Of a stretch of DNA of 7,285 bases, positions 1 through 4,635 are shown piece after piece. A program made the translations under genes and the position numbers. Source of the DNA: Candidatus Aminicenantota bacterium (lineage in GTDB: Bacteria > Acidobacteriota > Aminicenantia > Aminicenantales > Saccharicenantaceae). How positions within the stretch are numbered: the stretch's first letter is position 1; every line of letters begins with the position of its first letter. The notes below the pieces were generated by a model. It saw only the letters and a program-made list of their open reading frames with translations. It did not search any database and was not told where the DNA came from. Location: the NCBI GenBank assembly GCA_011048485.1, contig DSDX01000315.1:1-7285 (forward strand), given 5' to 3'.

Positions 1-1072
1 GCCGCCAGTCGCCGGCATAGTAGACGGCCACGATGAAGGACCACAGGATGGTGTTGACGCTCGAGACCTCGTAGGACCGGAACATGGCCTCCTCGGCGTC
101 TTTGGCCCGCAGGAACTTGATCGGGAAGCGCTCCCAGATCGGGACCGTGAATGTGCCCAGGATGGACGAGATGACGCCGATGGCCCGGATGATCAGGGGA
201 TAGACGATCCACTTCAGGGCGTGGCTCGGGTCGAGGGCCATCAGGGCCAGCCCCAGGATCAGCCCGGAGACGATGGTCACCTCGTAGGACTCGAAGATGT
301 CGGCGGCCATGCCGGCGCAGTCCCCGACGTTGTCGCCGACGAGGTCGGCCACGACCGCGGCGTTGCGCGGATCGTCCTCGGGAATGTCCTTCTCGACCTT
401 GCCGACGAGGTCGGCGCCGACGTCGGCGGCCTTGGTGTAGATGCCGCCGCCGACCCGCATGAACAGGGCCAGCAGCGTGCCGCCGAACCCGAAGCCGAGC
501 AAGGCGTCGGGCGCGGCCGTGCCGAAGACCATGAAGATGAGCGTGCCGCCGAACAGGCCCAGGCCGTCGGTCAGCATGCCCGTGATCGTCCCGGCGTAGT
601 AGGCGATGGACAGGGACTCGTTGAAGCCCCTGCGGGCCGCCGAGGCCGCCCTCACGTTGGCCTGGATGGCCATGCGCATCCCTAGCTGCCCGACGAGGAG
701 CGAGAACGACGCGCCCATGATGAAGGCGACCGTGCGCCCGATGGCGATGACGATCTGGGCGCTCTTCGCACCGAACTCGGCCACGGCCTCGCGGCTGGCC
801 GGCACGACGTAGACGCTCAGGAACAGGGCCACCGTCAGGAGCCCGATGATGGGCAGGATCTTCCGGAGCTGCGTCTTGAGGTAGCTGTCGGCGCCGATGC
901 GGATGGCGTTCCAGACTTCCTGCATCTTCGGCGTGCCCTTGTCCTTTTTGAGCACGACCTTGCGCAGCATCCAGGCGTACCAGAGGCTGATGAAGGCCGT
1001 CACCATGACCCCGCAGATGGCGATCTGCTCGAACGAGTTCAGCCCGTGGCGGGCGAGACCCAGGATATTCAT
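1..1072 (-). CDS. hppA: Membrane-bound ion-translocating pyrophosphatase (partial, N-terminal half)
   Basis: Integral inner-membrane pump that hydrolyses pyrophosphate to phosphate and moves H+ (or Na+) outward. The first 357 residues are visible; the gene runs off the left edge, and the family is usually about 650-800 residues. The product begins MNILGLARHGL and has alternating hydrophobic helices, for example near residues 15-40, 72-90, 106-130 and 170-205. The family's PPi/Mg signature is clear: GGGIYTKAADVGADLVGK at about 208-225, a following acidic stretch (EKDIPEDDPRN), then DNVGDCAGMAAD at 247-258. The FESYEVT stretch at 260-266 resembles the FETYAVT form that I associate with K+-independent H+-pumping members. 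The residue that decides K+ dependence lies in the missing C-terminal half, so the subtype is only a lean. The start is set by AGGAG eight bases upstream and a sigma70-like promoter behind it. The gene is divergent from gatE. Confidence 0.95.
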   Translation of the reverse strand, partial: MNILGLARHGLNSFEQIAICGVMVTAFISLWYAWMLRKVVLKKDKGTPKMQEVWNAIRIGADSYLKTQLRKILPIIGLLTVALFLSVYVVPASREAVAEFGAKSAQIVIAIGRTVAFIMGASFSLLVGQLGMRMAIQANVRAASAARRGFNESLSIAYYAGTITGMLTDGLGLFGGTLIFMVFGTAAPDALLGFGFGGTLLALFMRVGGGIYTKAADVGADLVGKVEKDIPEDDPRNAAVVADLVGDNVGDCAGMAADIFESYEVTIVSGLILGLALMALDPSHALKWIVYPLIIRAIGVISSILGTFTVPIWERFPIKFLRAKDAEEAMFRSYEVSSVNTILWSFIVAVYYAGDWR

Positions 1073-1080
1073 GCGCGTCT

Positions 1081-1085
1081 CTCCT
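1081..1085 (-). promoter_or_regulatory. Ribosome binding site of the pyrophosphatase gene
   Basis: On the minus strand this reads AGGAG, eight bases before the ATG at 1072-1070. It is a canonical Shine-Dalgarno site at good spacing and fixes the start of the pyrophosphatase. Confidence 0.65.
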
Positions 1086-1112
1086 GAGAACGGGAATGGA
1101 GGAAAAGCCGAT

Positions 1113-1140
1113 ATTTTACACAAGTCCGGGCAAAAATCAA
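1113..1140 (-). promoter_or_regulatory. Predicted sigma70-type promoter for the pyrophosphatase gene
   Basis: Read on the minus strand, TTGATT (1140-1135; 4 of 6 matches to TTGACA) is followed after 16 bases by TAAAAT (1118-1113; 5 of 6 matches to TATAAT). Transcription would start near 1106, giving a leader of about 33 bases that carries the AGGAG site. The element lies in a clearly AT-richer gap inside GC-rich DNA, which strengthens the call. It is a consensus match only; no transcript data are visible. Confidence 0.55.
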
Positions 1141-1151
1141 CCCCGATTTTG

Positions 1152-1160
1152 TGCTATAAT
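1152..1160 (+). promoter_or_regulatory. Predicted extended -10 promoter for gatE-gatD
   Basis: The bases TGCTATAAT form a perfect TATAAT at 1155-1160 with the TGn extension at 1152-1154. No good -35 is found 16-18 bases upstream (the region is A-rich, around 1131-1138), which is usual for extended -10 promoters. Transcription would start at about 1166-1168. The site is back to back with the pyrophosphatase promoter, whose -35 occupies 1135-1140, so the two polymerase footprints would overlap. Confidence 0.55.
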
Positions 1161-1175
1161 GCCGCTCTTATGTCC

Positions 1176-1181
1176 GGAGGA
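1176..1181 (+). promoter_or_regulatory. Candidate ribosome binding site of gatE
   Basis: GGAGGA lies 12 bases before the ATG at 1194. The sequence is strong but the spacing is longer than the usual 5-9. It is the only good Shine-Dalgarno match near the possible starts (1170, 1194, 1233), so it favours 1194. The 1170 start has no room for a site if transcription begins near 1167. Confidence 0.45.
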
Positions 1182-1193
1182 CACGCCCGTTCG

Positions 1194-3122
1194 ATGAGCG
1201 ATTACCGGTTCCTTTTCAAGCCGTTCGCCGCAATGACCGAGGCCGACTACGCCGAGGTCGGCTTCCGCTCCGGGCTGGAGATCCACCAGCAGCTCCTGAC
1301 CGAAAAGAAGCTCTTCTGCCGCTGCCCGGCCGGCCGCTACAGCGAGACCTACGACGCCGAGATCCTGCGCCACATGCGGCCGACCCTGTCCGAGCTCGGC
1401 GAGTACGACGGCACGGCCCTGATGGAGTTCAAGACCAAGAAGGAGATCATCTACCGGATCAACCGGGAAACGGTCTGCACCTACGAAATGGACGACACGC
1501 CGCCGTTCATGATGGACGAGGAGGCCCTCGACATCGCCCTCGGCGTGGCCATGCTCTACAACCTCAACCTCGTCGACGAGCTCCACATCGCCCGCAAGCA
1601 GTACCTCGACGGCTCGATCCCGACCGGCTTCCAGCGGACGACCATCGTGGGCGTCAACGGCTTCGTCCCCTACAAGGACCGCCGCATCTCCATCGTCCAG
1701 CTCGGCCTCGAGGAGGACGCCTGCCGCGAGGTCAGCGACGTCGGGCACCGCCGCGTCTACCTGACCGACCGCCTGGGCATGCCCCTCATCGAGACCGTGA
1801 CCGGCCCGGACATGCGGACGCCCCAGGAGGTGGCCGACGTGGCCCAGATTCTCCGCCGGCTGGTCCGCAGCACGGGCCGGGTCCGGACCGGCATGGGCGC
1901 CGCCCGCGAGGACGTCAACGTCAGCGTCCGCGGCGGCACCCGGGTCGAGATCAAGGGCGTGCCGCGCATCCCCCGCATCCCGCTCCTGACCTACCACGAG
2001 GCCATGAGGCAGTGGAACCTGCTCCGCCTGCGCGAGGAGCTCCGGCGCCGGGGGATCACCGCCGAGACCTTCGCGTCCGGGTCGGAGGACGTCACCCGGA
2101 TCCTGCAGAAAACGAGCTACCAGCCCATCCGGGACGCGCTGGCCGAAGGCGCCGTGGCCGCGGCGGTCGTCCTGCGCGGCTTCCGGGAGCTGCTCAACTG
2201 GCAGACCCAGACGAACACCCGCTTCTCGCGCGAGATCTCCGACCGGGTCCGCGTCGTCGCCTGCCTGACCAAGCTCCCCAACATCGTCCACTCCGACAGC
2301 CTCTCGGAGACGCTCTCGAGCGCCCGATGGGAGGCCGTGCGCAAGGCGGCCGGGGCGACCGCGGACGACACCGTGGTCGTCGTCTGGGGCCCGTCCGAGG
2401 ACGTCAAGACCGGGGTCCAGGAGATCGCCATCCGGGCCAAGGAGGCCGCGGTCGGCGTCCCCTCCGAGACGCGCCAAGCCCTGCGCGACGGCACCAACGG
2501 GTTCGAGCGCATCCTGCCCGGCCCGGACCGCATGTATCCCGATACCGACCTGCCGCCGAAGAAGGTCACCGAGGAGCGGCTCGAACAGATCCGCCGCGGC
2601 CTACCCGCCCCGATCTGGACGCGCGAGGCCTGGTACCGGGGAATGGGGTTGCCCGAGGACGTCGTCGAGCCGCTGGCCATGTCGAAGTGGGCCGGCTTTT
2701 TCGAGATGGTGGTCAGGGATTGGAGGGTGGATCCGGTCGCCGCCTCGGTCGCCCTCATCCAGTTCGCCAAGCGGCTTCGGAAGGAGGGACTGGACGCGGG
2801 GTCGATCGGGCTCGAGGAGATGCGGCGGATCTTCGCCCTCTTCCGCGACCGGACCGTCTCCCGCGACGGCCTCTTCGCCCTCATGGCGAAGGCCGCCCGG
2901 GGCGAGGCCCTGCCCGGGCCCGGCGAGGTCCGCCCGGCGACCGAGGAGGAGGTCTACGCCGAGGTCGCGGCCGGCCAGGCCAAGCTCGCCGGAATGAAGG
3001 TCCACAACCCCGACAAAAAGGCCCACGTGCTCATGGGCTTGGTCATGACCGCTCTCCGCGGCCGGGTCGAGGGCGCCGCCGTCCTTGAGCGCGTCCGGGC
3101 CGCCGCTGAAGGGACCTGCTGA
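1194..3122 (+). CDS. gatE: Glu-tRNA(Gln) amidotransferase subunit E (GatE, archaeal type)
   Basis: tRNA-binding and kinase/amidation subunit of the cytosolic GatDE complex: it activates the Glu of mischarged Glu-tRNA(Gln) with ATP and amidates it with ammonia from GatD. The product has 642 residues, typical for GatE and longer than GatB. The GatB-like core starts at SGLEIHQQL (26-34), with the FCRC cysteines C42 and C44. It continues through RPTLSELGE, ARKQYLDGS..GFQRT (133-149), LEEDACREV, LGMPLIETVTGPDMRTP and REDVNVSVRGGTRVEIKG (238-255). An AspRS-like (GAD) insertion follows at roughly 290-420 (VVVWGPSEDVKTGVQEI). This insertion separates GatE from GatB. ETRQALRDGT and RMYPDTDLPP (447-455) are typical GatE motifs. 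The tail at about 490-642 is helical and YqeY-like, ending in MGLVMTALRGRVEG. The start was chosen at 1194 for the GGAGGA site; 1170 (650 residues) and 1233 are alternatives. The frame is open back to 897, but that stretch is antisense to the pyrophosphatase and unlikely to be coding. The stop overlaps the gatD start. Confidence 0.94.
   Translation: MSDYRFLFKPFAAMTEADYAEVGFRSGLEIHQQLLTEKKLFCRCPAGRYSETYDAEILRHMRPTLSELGEYDGTALMEFKTKKEIIYRINRETVCTYEMDDTPPFMMDEEALDIALGVAMLYNLNLVDELHIARKQYLDGSIPTGFQRTTIVGVNGFVPYKDRRISIVQLGLEEDACREVSDVGHRRVYLTDRLGMPLIETVTGPDMRTPQEVADVAQILRRLVRSTGRVRTGMGAAREDVNVSVRGGTRVEIKGVPRIPRIPLLTYHEAMRQWNLLRLREELRRRGITAETFASGSEDVTRILQKTSYQPIRDALAEGAVAAAVVLRGFRELLNWQTQTNTRFSREISDRVRVVACLTKLPNIVHSDSLSETLSSARWEAVRKAAGATADDTVVVVWGPSEDVKTGVQEIAIRAKEAAVGVPSETRQALRDGTNGFERILPGPDRMYPDTDLPPKKVTEERLEQIRRGLPAPIWTREAWYRGMGLPEDVVEPLAMSKWAGFFEMVVRDWRVDPVAASVALIQFAKRLRKEGLDAGSIGLEEMRRIFALFRDRTVSRDGLFALMAKAARGEALPGPGEVRPATEEEVYAEVAAGQAKLAGMKVHNPDKKAHVLMGLVMTALRGRVEGAAVLERVRAAAEGTC
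3108..3114 (+). promoter_or_regulatory. Weak ribosome binding site of gatD inside the gatE end
   Basis: GAAGGGA lies seven bases before the gatD ATG, within the last codons of gatE. Together with the TGATG stop/start overlap it suggests gatD is translated by coupling to gatE, giving matched subunit amounts. Confidence 0.45.
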
Positions 3123-4510
3123 TGGCCGGCGACGACTCCTATAAAGGCTATCGGGGCGAGGCCCTGGAGACGCTCAAGAGGTTCCAGGCCCTGGTCTGGA
3201 GCGACGCCGAGATCAAGACCTCCCGCGGCACCTACACCGGCATCATCCTGCCGCGCTCCGAGACGGCCGACCCCCATCACATCGTCATCAAGCTGCGCTC
3301 GGGCTACAACATCGGTCTCGCGGCCCGTTCCGTCGAGGACATCACGATCAGCGGCCGCAAGGAGGCCCACTACAAGATCCCCGAGAAGGAGTTCCCCTAC
3401 GATCCGGCCAAGCCGAACGTCAAGCTGCTCGGCACGGGCGGGACGATCGCCAGCCGCCTCGATTACCGGACCGGCGCCGTCATCCCGGCCTTCTCCCCAG
3501 GCGAGCTCTACGGCTCGGTCCCGGAGCTGGCCGATATCTGCAACCTCGAGACGGAGAAGCTGTTCGGCGTCTTCAGCGAGAACATGGGCCCCGAGCAGTA
3601 CATCGCCACGGCCAAGGCCATCGGCCGCGAGATCGCCAAGGGCGTCCAGGGCATCGTCATCGGCCACGGCACGGACACCATGCACCACACGGCGGCCATC
3701 CTGTCGTTCATGGTCCAGGACTCGCCCGTGCCCATCGTCATGGTCGGCTCCCAGCGCTCCTCGGACCGGCCTTCGTCCGACGCCGCCCTCAACCTCATGC
3801 ACAGCGTCAAGACGGCGGCCGAGAGCGACATCGCCGAGGTCATGGTCTGCATGTTCGGGCCGACCTCGGACATGTACGGCCTGCTCCACCGGGGGACGCG
3901 GGTCCGGAAGATGCACTCGAGCTACCGCTCGACCTTCCGGACGATCGGCGACATCCCCATCGCCATGGTCAGCCGGGAGACGATCACGCCGCTGCGCCAG
4001 GACTACAAGCGGCGGCGGACCGACCGGGACGTCAAGATCGACACCTCGTTCGAGGAGCTCGTCTCCATCGTCTATTACTACCCGAACATGAAGCCGGACA
4101 TCATCGACTCGCTCATCGACAACGGCTACCGCGGCATCATCATCGCCGGGACCGGCCTAGGCCACGTCAACAAGCCTCTCTACCCCGCGCTCAAGAGGGC
4201 CCGGGACAAGGGCGTCGCCGTCTACATGACCGTCCAGACGCTCTGGGGCTACGTGCAGATGTACGTCTACGACACGGGCCGCGACATGATGGAGCTCGGC
4301 GTCATCCCGGCCGCCAACATGCTGCCCGAGGTGGCCTACGTCAAGCTGGCCTGGGCCCTGGGCCGGACCTCCGACGTCGAGGAGGTCCGGCGGATCATGC
4401 TGACGCCGGTCGCCGGCGAGATCACCGAGCGGGAGCCGTCCAACGGCTACCTCATCTTCCAGGGCGGCATCCCCGAGGTCGAGGAGTTCATCTCGACCAT
4501 CAAGAAATAG
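3122..4510 (+). CDS. gatD: Glu-tRNA(Gln) amidotransferase subunit D (GatD, asparaginase-type)
   Basis: Ammonia-producing subunit of GatDE: it hydrolyses Gln (or Asn) and feeds ammonia to GatE. The product has 462 residues, slightly longer than archaeal GatD as I recall it (about 420-440). Residues 22-80 form the GatD-specific small beta-barrel (DAEIKTSRGTYTGIILPR, then HIVIKLRSGYNIGL), which plain asparaginases lack. The type I asparaginase domain follows. TGGTIAS at 105-111 carries the likely nucleophile T108; GHGTDT at 181-186 gives T184 and D185; RSSDRPSSDAALNL is at 212-224; and VRKMHSS supplies the probable catalytic K263. The C-terminal asparaginase lobe includes GTGLGHVN at 343-350. 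All expected catalytic residues are present, so it looks active. The start overlaps the gatE stop by one base. Without the barrel and the gatE neighbour it could be mistaken for L-asparaginase. Confidence 0.94.
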   Translation: MAGDDSYKGYRGEALETLKRFQALVWSDAEIKTSRGTYTGIILPRSETADPHHIVIKLRSGYNIGLAARSVEDITISGRKEAHYKIPEKEFPYDPAKPNVKLLGTGGTIASRLDYRTGAVIPAFSPGELYGSVPELADICNLETEKLFGVFSENMGPEQYIATAKAIGREIAKGVQGIVIGHGTDTMHHTAAILSFMVQDSPVPIVMVGSQRSSDRPSSDAALNLMHSVKTAAESDIAEVMVCMFGPTSDMYGLLHRGTRVRKMHSSYRSTFRTIGDIPIAMVSRETITPLRQDYKRRRTDRDVKIDTSFEELVSIVYYYPNMKPDIIDSLIDNGYRGIIIAGTGLGHVNKPLYPALKRARDKGVAVYMTVQTLWGYVQMYVYDTGRDMMELGVIPAANMLPEVAYVKLAWALGRTSDVEEVRRIMLTPVAGEITEREPSNGYLIFQGGIPEVEEFISTIKK

Positions 4511-4530
4511 AAATCCGCTCCTGTTCTTCT

Positions 4531-4558
4531 AGCCGTTCATCGCGAGGCGGCAACGGCT
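4531..4558. terminator. Inverted repeat downstream of gatD
   Basis: AGCCGTT (4531-4537) and AACGGCT (4552-4558) are perfect 7-bp complements around a 14-base loop, starting 20 bases after the gatD stop. No T-run follows on either strand, so it is a weak intrinsic terminator by itself. It may protect the 3' end of the message or assist the second hairpin. It sits between convergent genes and could serve both strands. Confidence 0.35.
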
Positions 4559-4568
4559 GACGCTCCAA

Positions 4569-4608
4569 GGCCCCCACGCTGGAAGGGGGGCCCGCCGCTA
4601 TTTCTGTT
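4569..4608 (+). terminator. Predicted GC-rich terminator hairpin for gatE-gatD
   Basis: GGCCCCC (4569-4575) pairs with GGGGGCC (4586-4592), an all-G/C 7-bp stem with a 10-base loop. After a 6-base gap comes a T-rich stretch, TATTTCTGTT (4599-4608). This imperfect T-tract makes it a plausible but not textbook terminator for the plus strand. Read on the minus strand there is no T-tract, so any role in ending the receptor transcript is less certain. Confidence 0.45.
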
Positions 4609-4635
4609 GCCCAGCCGAGAAGATGAGCGGCCCTT

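Noticed and set aside
1115..1120. TTTACA as a -35 element for gatE
   Set aside because: It lies 34 bases before the TATAAT, twice the workable spacing. On the other strand the same bases overlap the pyrophosphatase -10.
897..1193. Upstream extension of the gatE reading frame
   Set aside because: It overlaps the start of the pyrophosphatase on the other strand and the promoter gap, has no ribosome site, and adds nothing resembling GatE, whose conserved region begins near 1250.
1137..2477. Long open frame (446 codons) antisense to gatE
   Set aside because: Its translation is rich in Gly, Ala, Arg, Asp and Val with no recognisable motif, as expected opposite a GC-biased gene. The plus strand encodes clear GatE motifs throughout.
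2012..3088. Long open frame (358 codons) on the plus strand, out of frame with gatE
   Set aside because: Low-complexity Arg/Gly/Pro-rich translation, typical of a shifted frame in GC-rich coding DNA. It is wholly inside gatE.
3122..4510. gatD read as a stand-alone L-asparaginase
   Set aside because: The N-terminal small barrel, the GatD-style RSSDRPSSDAALNL and VRKMHSS motifs, and coupling to gatE all point to the amidotransferase subunit.
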